The translations under genes were made by a program, and so were the position numbers. Below the pieces are notes generated by a model. It saw nothing but the letters and a program-made list of their open reading frames with translations. It ran no database searches and was not told the origin of the DNA. Shown here in pieces: positions 16,433-23,859 of a stretch of 41,087 nt of DNA. Source of the stretch: Kribbella turkmenica (lineage in GTDB: Bacteria; Actinomycetota; Actinomycetes; Propionibacteriales; Kribbellaceae); the NCBI RefSeq assembly GCF_004348725.1, contig NZ_SMKR01000054.1:1-41087 (forward strand), written 5' to 3'. The first letter of the stretch is position 1. Each line of letters starts with the position of its first letter.

Positions 16433-17974
16433 ATGGCTGACGAGTGGTGGCGTGGGGCCGCGATCTACCAGGTGTACCTGCGGAGCTTCGCCGATGGCAA
16501 CGGCGACGGGGTCGGTGATCTGGCCGGGCTCCGGCAGCGGCTGCCGTACCTGGCCGAGCTGGGCATCGACGCGATCTGGCTGAATCCGTGGTACCCGTCG
16601 CCGATGGCCGACGGTGGCTACGACGTGGCCGACTACCGCGCGATCGACCCGGCGTTCGGCACGCTCCAGGAGGCCGAGGCGTACATCGCGGAGGCGCACG
16701 CGCTGAACATCCGCACGATCATCGACATCGTCCCGAACCACGGCTCCGACCAGCAGGACTGGTTCGTCCAGGCGCTGGCCGCCGGCCCCGGCTCGCCCGA
16801 GCGCGAGCGGTTCATCTTCCGGCCCGGCACGGGCGACGGCCCGCCCAACGACTGGCAGTCCATCTTCAACGGCCCGGCGTGGACGCAGGCCGAGGACGGC
16901 GAGTGGTACCTGCACCTGTTCGCCCCCGAGCAGCCGGACTTCAACTGGCGCAATCCCGAGGTGGTCGAGGAGTTCCACGACATTCTCCGGTTCTGGCTGG
17001 ACCGGGGCGTCGACGGCATCCGGATCGACAGCGCGGCCGTGCTGTTCAAGGATCTGGACAGCGTCGAGGAGTCGTACACCGACCACGACGAGGTGCACGA
17101 GGTGTACCGCGGCTGGCGGCGGATCACCGACGCGTACGACGGCCGGTTCCTGGTCGGCGAGATGTGGATGCCGGACCAGGAACGGTTCGCGCGGTACCTG
17201 CGGCCGGACGAGATGCAGACCGCGTTCAACTTCGACTTCCTGTCCCGGCCGTGGCAGGCGGACGAGCTGAAGGCGTCGATCGACCTCACCCTGACCACCC
17301 ACGTCCCGATCGGGGCGCCGCCGACCTGGGTGCTGTCGAACCACGACGTCACTCGCCCGGTGACGAAGTACGGCCGGCCGGACACGTCGTTCTCGCACCA
17401 GGACCGCAAGCACGGGATGCCGACCGACCTCGTCCTCGGCGAGCGCCGGGCCCGGGCGGCCGCCCTGCTCGCGATGGCGCTGCCCGGCGGACTGTACGTC
17501 TACCAGGGCGAGGAACTCGGCCTGCCGGAGGTCGAGGACCTCCCGGACCAGCTGCTCCAGGACCCGATCTTCACACGCTCGAAAGGCACCGACCGCGGCC
17601 GAGACGGTTGCCGGGTGCCCCTTCCCTGGTCGGGCAAGGAGCCGCCGTTCGGGTTCGGCACCGGTACGCCGTGGCTCCCGCAGCCACCCGACTGGAAGAA
17701 CCTCACGGTCGAGTCCCAGCACGACGACCAGAACTCGATGCTCACGCTGTACCGCAACGGCCTGCGGATCCGCCGCAGCCATCTCGGCGACGGCACCCTG
17801 CGCTGGCTCGAGACCCCACCCGGAGTCCTCGCCTTCTACCGGGAGAGCCTGAGCTGCGTCACCAACCTGACCCCGGACCCGATCGAGCTCCCGCCGTACG
17901 GCGAACTGCTGCTGGCCAGCAGCCCGTTGGACGACGGACTGCTGGCCGGTGACAGCACGGTCTGGATCAGGTGA
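16433..17974 (+). CDS. GH13 alpha-glucosidase
   Basis: A 513-residue glycoside hydrolase family 13 enzyme of the oligo-1,6-glucosidase/alpha-glucosidase type, without a signal peptide, so it would cleave imported alpha-glucosides in the cytoplasm. Seen: the N-terminal barrel start [15 protein letters not shown], region I DIVPNHGS, region II GIRIDSA with nucleophile Asp199, region III VGEMW with acid/base Glu243, and region IV SNHD with Asp305. It is the last gene of the transporter operon, 90 nt after the second permease and downstream of the repeat element. It overlaps the convergent copA gene by 8 nt. Specificity (maltose, trehalose, sucrose or isomaltose) cannot be settled from the sequence. 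Confidence 0.93.
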   Translation: MADEWWRGAAIYQVYLRSFADGNGDGVGDLAGLRQRLPYLAELGIDAIWLNPWYPSPMADGGYDVADYRAIDPAFGTLQEAEAYIAEAHALNIRTIIDIVPNHGSDQQDWFVQALAAGPGSPERERFIFRPGTGDGPPNDWQSIFNGPAWTQAEDGEWYLHLFAPEQPDFNWRNPEVVEEFHDILRFWLDRGVDGIRIDSAAVLFKDLDSVEESYTDHDEVHEVYRGWRRITDAYDGRFLVGEMWMPDQERFARYLRPDEMQTAFNFDFLSRPWQADELKASIDLTLTTHVPIGAPPTWVLSNHDVTRPVTKYGRPDTSFSHQDRKHGMPTDLVLGERRARAAALLAMALPGGLYVYQGEELGLPEVEDLPDQLLQDPIFTRSKGTDRGRDGCRVPLPWSGKEPPFGFGTGTPWLPQPPDWKNLTVESQHDDQNSMLTLYRNGLRIRRSHLGDGTLRWLETPPGVLAFYRESLSCVTNLTPDPIELPPYGELLLASSPLDDGLLAGDSTVWIR

Positions 17975-20201
17975 GCGGCCGGAATCCGCGCAGGCGCAGG
18001 CTGTTGGAGACCACGAAGACCGAGCTGAAGGCCATCGCGGCGCCGGCCAGCATCGGGTTGAGCAGGCCGGCCGCGGCCAGCGGGATCGCCGCCACGTTGT
18101 AGGCGAAGGCCCAGAACAGGTTGCCCTTGATGGTGCGCAGCGTCCTGCGGGCGAGGCGGATGGCGTCCGCCGCCGCGCGCAGGTCGCCGCGGACCAGGGT
18201 CAGGTCGCTGGCCTCGATCGCCACGTCGGTCCCGGTGCCCATGCTCAGGCCGAGGTCGGCCTGGGCCAGGGCGGCCGCGTCGTTGACGCCGTCGCCGACC
18301 ATCGCGACCACGCGGCCCTCACCTTGCAGCTGCTTCACCGCGTCGACCTTGCCGGCCGGCAGCACCTCGGCGATCACCTCGTCGATGCCGACCTCGGCGG
18401 CCACCTTCGCCGCCACCGCCTCGTTGTCGCCGGTCAGCAGCACCGGCCGCAGGCCGAGCGCCTTCAGCTGGCCGATCGCCTCCGCGGACGTCTCCTTCAC
18501 GGTGTCCGCGACGACCAGCACCGCCCGCGCCTGACCGTCCCAGCCGACCGCGACCGCCGTACTGCCCTCGGCCTCGGCGTGGTCCTTCGCGTGCGCCAGC
18601 TCGTCCGGCAGGTACTGACTCCACTCCTCCAGCAGCCGGGTCCGGCCGACCAGTACGGCGTGACCGTCGACGATCCCCTGGACGCCGAGTCCCTCGACGT
18701 TGCCGAAGTCCTCGACCTCGGGCAACCGGCCGAGCTCGGCCTGAGCTCCCCGGGCGATGGCGGCGGCGATCGGGTGCTCGCTGGAGTGCTCCAGCGCTCC
18801 GGCCAGCCGTAGCACCTCGGCCCGGTCCTCCGACGGGGCGAGCAGGACGTCGACCAGCTCCATCCGGCCGGTGGTCACGGTGCCGGTCTTGTCCAGCACG
18901 ACGGTGTCGATCCGCCGGGTGGACTCGAGGACCTCCGGGCCCTTGATCAGGATGCCCAGTTGCGCCCCGCGGCCGGTGCCGACCATCAGCGCGGTCGGCG
19001 TGGCCAGCCCGAGCGCACAGGGGCAGGCGATGATGAGGACGGCGACCGCCGCGGTGAAGGCGACCTCCACCGGCGAACCGTTGCCGAGCCAGAACCCGAG
19101 CGTCGCCAGCGCCAGCCCGATCACGACCGGCACGAAGATCCCGGACACCCTGTCGGCCAGCCGCTGGACCGCGGCCTTCCCGTTCTGCGCGTCCTCGACC
19201 AGCCGCGCCATCTGCGCCAGCTGGGTGTCCGACCCGACCCGGGTGGCCCGGACCACGAGCCGGCCGCCGGCGTTCACGGTCGCGCCGACGACCGCGTCAC
19301 CCTCGCCGACCTCGACCGGCACGGACTCGCCGGTCAGCATCGACGCGTCGACCGCGCTGCTGCCGCTGACGATCACGCCGTCGGTGGCGACCTTCTCGCC
19401 CGGACGGACGACGAACTGGTCGCCGACGGCCAGCTGGTCGGCCGGGATCCGGACCTCGGCCCCGTCCCGCAGGACGGCGACGTCCTTCGCGCCGAGCTCG
19501 AGCAGCGCCCGGAGCGCGGCGCCGGACCGGCGCTTGGCGCGGGCCTCGAAGTACCGGCCGGCCAGGATGAAGGTGGTCACGCCGGCCGCGACCTCGAGGT
19601 AGATCTCCTCGGCGCCGCCGCCCCGGGACGGGATCAGCGTGAACGGCATCTTCATCCCGGGCTCGCCGGCACCGCCGACGAACAGCGCGTACAAGGACCA
19701 CAGGAAGGCGCTGACCACACCGAGCGAGATCAACGTGTCCATCGTCGCGGCGCCGTGCCGCAGGTTCGTCCAGGCGGCCCTGTGGAACGGCCAGGCCGCC
19801 CACGTGACCACCGGGAAGGCCAGCGTCAGCGAGGCCCACTGCCAGAAGTCGAACTGCAGCGCGGGGATCATCCCGAGCGCGATCACCGGCACGGCCAGCG
19901 CGACGGCGGCGAACAACCGGTCCCGCAACGGCTTGAGCTCGTCCGCCTGCTCGGCCTCCGGCGAGTCGGCGGCCGGCGCCGGCAGGGCGGCGGTGTAGCC
20001 GGTCTTCTCGACGGTGGCGACCAGGTCGTCGGTGGTGACGCCGTCCGCGAACGTCACCTTCGCCTTCTCGGTGGCGTAGTTGACGGTCGCGGTGACACCG
20101 TCCATCCGGTTCAGCTTCTTCTCCACCCGGGCGGCGCACGAGGCGCACGTCATGCCACCGATGATGAGTTCGACGGACTGACCGGGTTCTGCGGTGGTCA
20201 T
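17967..20201 (-). CDS. copA: Copper-exporting P1B-type ATPase
   Basis: A 744-residue heavy-metal P-type ATPase that pumps Cu(I) out across the membrane. Seen: one N-terminal metal-binding domain with [16 protein letters not shown], the TGES actuator motif ([10 protein letters not shown]), the membrane CPC motif in [17 protein letters not shown], the phosphorylation site DKTGTVTTG, the [12 protein letters not shown] motif, and [16 protein letters not shown]. The CPC plus the downstream N(x6)YN and MxxSS patterns ([19 protein letters not shown]) fit Cu+ selectivity. It is the last gene of the csoR-copZ-(exported protein)-copA operon. The start is 18 nt after the previous gene, with AAGGAGGC upstream. 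Confidence 0.95.
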   Translation of the reverse strand: MTTAEPGQSVELIIGGMTCASCAARVEKKLNRMDGVTATVNYATEKAKVTFADGVTTDDLVATVEKTGYTAALPAPAADSPEAEQADELKPLRDRLFAAVALAVPVIALGMIPALQFDFWQWASLTLAFPVVTWAAWPFHRAAWTNLRHGAATMDTLISLGVVSAFLWSLYALFVGGAGEPGMKMPFTLIPSRGGGAEEIYLEVAAGVTTFILAGRYFEARAKRRSGAALRALLELGAKDVAVLRDGAEVRIPADQLAVGDQFVVRPGEKVATDGVIVSGSSAVDASMLTGESVPVEVGEGDAVVGATVNAGGRLVVRATRVGSDTQLAQMARLVEDAQNGKAAVQRLADRVSGIFVPVVIGLALATLGFWLGNGSPVEVAFTAAVAVLIIACPCALGLATPTALMVGTGRGAQLGILIKGPEVLESTRRIDTVVLDKTGTVTTGRMELVDVLLAPSEDRAEVLRLAGALEHSSEHPIAAAIARGAQAELGRLPEVEDFGNVEGLGVQGIVDGHAVLVGRTRLLEEWSQYLPDELAHAKDHAEAEGSTAVAVGWDGQARAVLVVADTVKETSAEAIGQLKALGLRPVLLTGDNEAVAAKVAAEVGIDEVIAEVLPAGKVDAVKQLQGEGRVVAMVGDGVNDAAALAQADLGLSMGTGTDVAIEASDLTLVRGDLRAAADAIRLARRTLRTIKGNLFWAFAYNVAAIPLAAAGLLNPMLAGAAMAFSSVFVVSNSLRLRGFRPLT

Positions 20202-20219
20202 TGCTGTGTGCCTCCTTCC

Positions 20220-21221
20220 TCAGTGGCCGTGCGGGGTCTCTTCGTGCCCGGGCGTGACCGGGGCCTGGGTCGCCGGGAGCTCCTTCGGCGGGACGATCGC
20301 GGTCTTCCCATCCGTGCCCACCGTGACGGTGAACTCCGCGGTGCGGACCGCACCCGCGTGCTGGAAGTCCAGGAACAGGCTGTACGTCCCGGCGGTCGGG
20401 AAGGTGGTGCCGAAAGTGATTCCCGGCCCGCCCTTCCTGCCCGGCTCCGCGTGCTCTGCGGGGTGGTTGTGCAGGTAGGCGAGGTCGCCGCTGCGCAGGG
20501 ACACCAGGTGCCCGAAGGCGCCCAGGTACGGCTGCAGGTCGGTGACCGGCTTGCCGCCCCGGTTGACCGTGAAGGTCAGCTCGGACTCCTTGCCCGCGAC
20601 CGGCGTGCCTGCGAGCGTCACGTCGTACCCGTCGAGGCTGTAGCTGCTCGCCGGCTCGCTCAGTGGGACCGGGATGTAGAGGCCGGACACGTTGACGTCG
20701 GTGCCCAGCGTCAGCGTCCGGTCGAGCCCGGCCGGCTGGAAGTCGGCGTACAGCCGCCAGGTGCCGCCGGCGGTGAACGTGAACGGAATGCTCCAGGTCC
20801 CGCTCGCGTCCCGGGTCGGGTGCACGTGGTGGAACCCGGACAGGTCACGCCGCACGACGATCAGGTGCAGGTCCTTCTCGTGCGTCTCGGTGTACTCCGT
20901 GACCGGCTTGCCGTCCGGTCCCTGGATGGTGAAGCGCAGCTCGGTCTTCGTTCCGGACCGGTAGAACGTCGTCGCGGGGGTCAGGGTGTACCCGGCTTCG
21001 GAGACCGCGAGCCCGGGCAGTTGCCCGCCGGACTCGCTGTGGCCCGACCCGTGCCCTGCTGACTGCTCCATACCGCCCATCTCCTCTTCGTGGACCGGGG
21101 CGGAGGTGGTGTCGGCCGCCGCGATCGGGTCGACCGCGGTGCCGATCGCGAACGCCGCCCCGAAGGCGAGCGCGAGCGCACCGGCGAACGCGCCGAGCCG
21201 GAGCGCGGCGGCCCGGCTCAC
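20220..21221 (-). CDS. Exported His/Met-rich protein of the copper operon
   Basis: A 333-residue protein of no family I can name with certainty. The N-terminus has a hydrophobic segment (about 5-35, signal peptide or anchor), then a metal-binding-like stretch (HEEEMGGMEQSAGHGSGHSE). Two beta-rich modules follow, each with a similar core: HLIVVRRDLSGFHHVHP in the first and HLVSLRSGDLAYLHNHP in the second. Each is followed by a GTYxLxxDFQxAG segment. The C-terminus is again His-rich (PGHEETPHGH). The GTG start overlaps the copZ stop (GTGA). Its position between copZ and copA and the clustered His/Met residues suggest copper binding outside the membrane. Confidence 0.75.
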   Translation of the reverse strand: MSRAAALRLGAFAGALALAFGAAFAIGTAVDPIAAADTTSAPVHEEEMGGMEQSAGHGSGHSESGGQLPGLAVSEAGYTLTPATTFYRSGTKTELRFTIQGPDGKPVTEYTETHEKDLHLIVVRRDLSGFHHVHPTRDASGTWSIPFTFTAGGTWRLYADFQPAGLDRTLTLGTDVNVSGLYIPVPLSEPASSYSLDGYDVTLAGTPVAGKESELTFTVNRGGKPVTDLQPYLGAFGHLVSLRSGDLAYLHNHPAEHAEPGRKGGPGITFGTTFPTAGTYSLFLDFQHAGAVRTAEFTVTVGTDGKTAIVPPKELPATQAPVTPGHEETPHGH

Positions 21222-21436
21222 GACGCCGCCAGTTCGTAGCCCGCCTCGTCGACGGCCTCGCGGACGGCGGCCTCGTCGAGAGCGGACTCACTCGTCACGT
21301 GCACCGCGGAGGTGCCACCCGCGACGAGGTCGATGCTGACCTGCTGGACACCGGTCAGCTTGCTGATCTCCTCGGTGACCGCGGCGGTGCAGTGGCCGCA
21401 GGTCATGCCGGTGACGGAGTAGGTCGTGGTGGGCAT
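21218..21436 (-). CDS. copZ: Copper chaperone, HMA domain (CopZ-like)
   Basis: A 72-residue single heavy-metal-associated domain with the Cu(I) site GMTCGHC near residue 10 and the expected beta-alpha-beta-beta-alpha-beta pattern. It would carry Cu(I) in the cytoplasm to CopA or CsoR. It follows csoR by 32 nt and overlaps the next gene by 4 nt. The ATG has GAGGAGCACC upstream. Confidence 0.93.
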   Translation of the reverse strand: MPTTTYSVTGMTCGHCTAAVTEEISKLTGVQQVSIDLVAGGTSAVHVTSESALDEAAVREAVDEAGYELAAS

Positions 21437-21468
21437 ATCGGTGCTCCTCGAAAATTGTGTCGGGTAGT

Positions 21469-21771
21469 TCAGCTACGGACCAGGCGGGCGATCGCGTCGG
21501 AGGCTTCGCGGACCTTCTCCTCGGCCTCCGGACCGCCCTTCTGCGCGGCCTCGACCACGCAGTGGGCCAGGTGCTCGTCGAGCAGTTCCAGGGAGAACGA
21601 CTGCAGGGCCTTCGTCGCCGCCGAGACCTGGGTGAGGATGTCGATGCAGTACTTGTCCTCCTCGACCATCCGCTGCAGGCCACGGACCTGGCCCTCGATC
21701 CGCCGCAGCCGCTTCAGGTGGCTGCTCTTCTCGGCGGTGTATCCGTGCACGTGCTCGGCGTCGGTGGTCAT
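21469..21771 (-). CDS. csoR: Copper-sensing repressor CsoR
   Basis: A 100-residue CsoR/RcnR-family repressor, all alpha-helical, that releases DNA on binding Cu(I). The Cu-binding triad is intact: Cys42 (KYCIDIL), His67 and Cys71 (DEHLAHC). The N-terminal RLRRIEGQVRGLQRM helix is the family signature. It heads the copper operon. TACCCC/GGGGTA operators lie just upstream, one inside its predicted promoter, so it should repress its own operon. Confidence 0.95.
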   Translation of the reverse strand: MTTDAEHVHGYTAEKSSHLKRLRRIEGQVRGLQRMVEEDKYCIDILTQVSAATKALQSFSLELLDEHLAHCVVEAAQKGGPEAEEKVREASDAIARLVRS

Positions 21772-21796
21772 CTCAAGCTCCTTCAGCTCCTGCAGC

Positions 21797-21811
21797 TACC
21801 CCTCAGGGGTA
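21797..21811. promoter_or_regulatory. CsoR operator box 1
   Basis: TACCCC-TCA-GGGGTA is a perfect 6-bp inverted repeat with a 3-nt centre, 26 nt upstream of csoR and downstream of its predicted transcription start. Its centre is 33 bp, about three helical turns, from that of box 2. Confidence 0.8.
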
Positions 21812-21825
21812 TGTCGACAGGGATG

Positions 21826-21854
21826 AACTTACCCCCTTGGGGTATCGAACGCAA
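21826..21854 (-). promoter_or_regulatory. csoR promoter with CsoR operator box 2
   Basis: On the minus strand, a -35 TTGCGT (21849-21854), a 17-nt spacer and a -10 TAAGTT (21826-21831) direct the copper operon. The palindrome TACCCC-CTT-GGGGTA (21830-21844) fills the spacer, the classic position for repression by CsoR. Confidence 0.75.
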
Positions 21855-21857
21855 GTC

Positions 21858-21885
21858 CTGACGCGATACCGGGATGGGGTATCTT
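21858..21885 (+). promoter_or_regulatory. Predicted ABC-transporter promoter with a third CsoR-like box
   Basis: A -35 CTGACG (21858-21863), a 16-nt spacer and a -10 TATCTT (21880-21885). The spacer carries GATACC-(7 nt)-GGTATC (21865-21883), which also reads as TACCGG-GAT-GGGGTA, a CsoR box with a degenerate left arm. It would put the rightward ABC genes under copper control. Confidence 0.5.
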
Positions 21886-21946
21886 CGGAGCGCCCGGGCA
21901 ACAAACCTGCCAAGCTGTGCGTCTACTGGCTCGACAAGGGGGTCAC

Positions 21947-22867
21947 ATGCCGGAGCTGGCCATCTGTACGCGCGGCCTGCGCAAGACGTACCGCACCCGC
22001 CGGGGCCGCCGGATCGTGGCCGTCCAGGGACTCGACCTGGACGTGCCGGTCGGTGGCGTGCACGGGTTCCTCGGGCCGAACGGGTCCGGGAAGACCACCT
22101 CGATCCGGATGCTGCTCGGGCTGGTCCGGGCGGACGCCGGCTCGATGACGGTGTTCGGCCGGCCGGTGCCGGTCAGATTGCCGGAGGTGGTCGGCCGGAT
22201 CGGTGCGATCGTCGAGTCACCGAAGTTCTTCCCGGCGTTCAGCGGCCGGAAGAACCTCGAACTGCTCGCCGAAGCCATCGGTGCGCCCCGGAGCCGGGTC
22301 GGCGAGGTGCTCGAGCAGACCTCGCTCGGCGACCGCGGCCGGGACCGGTTCAGGACGTACTCGCTCGGCATGAAGCAGCGGCTGGCGATCGCCGCGACCC
22401 TGCTGAAGGAACCCGACCTGCTGATCTTCGACGAGCCCACCAACGGGCTCGACCCGGCCGGTATCCGGGAGATCCGGGAGACCATGCGCGGCCTCGGCGA
22501 CCAGGGCCGGACCGTCCTGGTCAGCAGCCACATCCTGGCCGAGGTCGAGCAGGTCGCCGACACCGTCTCGATCATCGGCCACGGCCGGCTGCTGGCCTCC
22601 GGATCGGTGGCCGAGGTGATCGGCGGCGGTACGGCCGCCACCGTCAAGGTTGCCGTCGACAACCATGAGGCGGCGGCCCGGATCCTGACCGCGGCGGGGA
22701 TGACGGTGCGGCCGGACGGCAGGTACCTCCTCGTCGACGGCGCCGAGCACCCGGCCGACGTGACCCGCCGACTGGCCCACCAGGAGCTCTACGTGTCCGA
22801 GCTGATCCCGGTCCGCGCCGGCCTCGAGTCGGTGTTCCTCGAGTTGACCGCCGAAGAGGGGTTGTGA
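21947..22867 (+). CDS. ABC transporter ATP-binding protein
   Basis: A 306-residue ATPase of the DRA/CcmA-like class that works with ABC-2 permeases, usually in export. Seen: Walker A GPNGSGKTT, signature YSLGMKQRLAIA, Walker B LLIFDEPTNGLD, H-loop SSHIL. The C-terminal 80 residues form a small accessory domain. ATG 21947 is chosen because AAGGGGG lies 6 nt upstream and MPELAICTRGLRKTYR fits the family start. It is divergent from csoR across a region with three copper boxes. The stop overlaps the permease start. The substrate is unknown. Confidence 0.9.
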   Translation: MPELAICTRGLRKTYRTRRGRRIVAVQGLDLDVPVGGVHGFLGPNGSGKTTSIRMLLGLVRADAGSMTVFGRPVPVRLPEVVGRIGAIVESPKFFPAFSGRKNLELLAEAIGAPRSRVGEVLEQTSLGDRGRDRFRTYSLGMKQRLAIAATLLKEPDLLIFDEPTNGLDPAGIREIRETMRGLGDQGRTVLVSSHILAEVEQVADTVSIIGHGRLLASGSVAEVIGGGTAATVKVAVDNHEAAARILTAAGMTVRPDGRYLLVDGAEHPADVTRRLAHQELYVSELIPVRAGLESVFLELTAEEGL

Positions 22868-23859
22868 TGCTGCGTCTCACCGGAGTCGAGCTCCGCCGGC
22901 TGGCCGCCCGCCGCCTGACCGTGGTCGGCGTCCTCGGCGTCCTGGTGATCACCGCGTTGCTGCTGGTGGTCGTCTGGAACGACGCCCGGCCGTTGTCCGC
23001 CGAGGAGCAGCGGTCGGCGCAGCTGCAGTACGAGGCCGCGCACGCGTACTGGGTCGAGAACGGTGAGGAGGATCGCCGCCGGTGCGAGGCGGACTGGGAC
23101 AAGCAGCCCGATCCGAAGCCGGCGAAGGAGGAGCTCTGCAACTTCCGGGAGCCGACCGTCGACGACTTCGGCAAGCCGCGGGTGGTGTTCGCCGAGACGA
23201 CCCCGGACCGGCTGCTCGGAGCGTCGTACCTGTTGGTGTTCGCGGCCTTCCTGATCGGTGCGAGCTTCGTCGGGGCGGAGTTCAGTACCGGTGCCATCGG
23301 CAACTGGCTGACCTTCGAACCGCGGCGGTTGCGGGTCTACGGCAGCAAGTTGCTGGCCGCCGCGCTCGGGTTCGTCCCGGTGGCGGGCGTCGTCCTCTCG
23401 ATCCTCCTTCTCGGCACGTACCTGATCATCGGCCGGCTCGGCGACACGTCGGGGACGACGGCGGAGGTCTGGGGTGACCTCACCGCGATCGGAGGCCGTG
23501 CCGTCCTGCTGGTCGCGATCGGCGCCGCGCTCGGCGGCGTGGTCGGCCTGCTGCTGCGGCACACCGCGGCCGCGATCGGGGTCGCGATGGGGTATCTGGT
23601 CCTGATCGAGGGAGTCTTCGCCGGGTTCCTGAACAGTGCCCAGCCGTGGCTGGTGAAGCTGAACTTCGACGCCTTCGTCCGGCACGACACGACGTACTAC
23701 GTCAACGAGTGCGGGGGTGGTGACGGTGGCAACTACGTCTGCAACAGCATCGAGAAGACGCTCTCGTTCGAGCACGGCGCCTGGTACCTCGGCATCGTCG
23801 CGGTCGTCCTGGTCCTGCTCGGTGGAGCCGTCTTCCACCGCCGGGACGTCAACTCCTAG
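22867..23859 (+). CDS. ABC-2 type permease
   Basis: A 330-residue membrane protein with about six hydrophobic segments, partner of the preceding ATPase. The first membrane segment (residues about 18-38) is followed by a long extracytoplasmic loop, rich in charged residues and with two Cys (RRRCEAD; ELCNF). Another Cys pair lies in the last outside loop (NECGGGDGGNYVCNS). ATG 22867 overlaps the previous stop (TGATG); a GTG 3 nt earlier is also possible. It ends in a 4-bp CTAG overlap with the convergent YfhO gene. The loop cysteines might form disulfides or bind metal. Confidence 0.85.
   Translation: MLRLTGVELRRLAARRLTVVGVLGVLVITALLLVVVWNDARPLSAEEQRSAQLQYEAAHAYWVENGEEDRRRCEADWDKQPDPKPAKEELCNFREPTVDDFGKPRVVFAETTPDRLLGASYLLVFAAFLIGASFVGAEFSTGAIGNWLTFEPRRLRVYGSKLLAAALGFVPVAGVVLSILLLGTYLIIGRLGDTSGTTAEVWGDLTAIGGRAVLLVAIGAALGGVVGLLLRHTAAAIGVAMGYLVLIEGVFAGFLNSAQPWLVKLNFDAFVRHDTTYYVNECGGGDGGNYVCNSIEKTLSFEHGAWYLGIVAVVLVLLGGAVFHRRDVNS

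Noticed and set aside
15488..17782. 764-codon minus-strand frame opposite permease and glucosidase genes
   Set aside because: Antisense to conserved coding sequence, with composition typical of a shadow frame.
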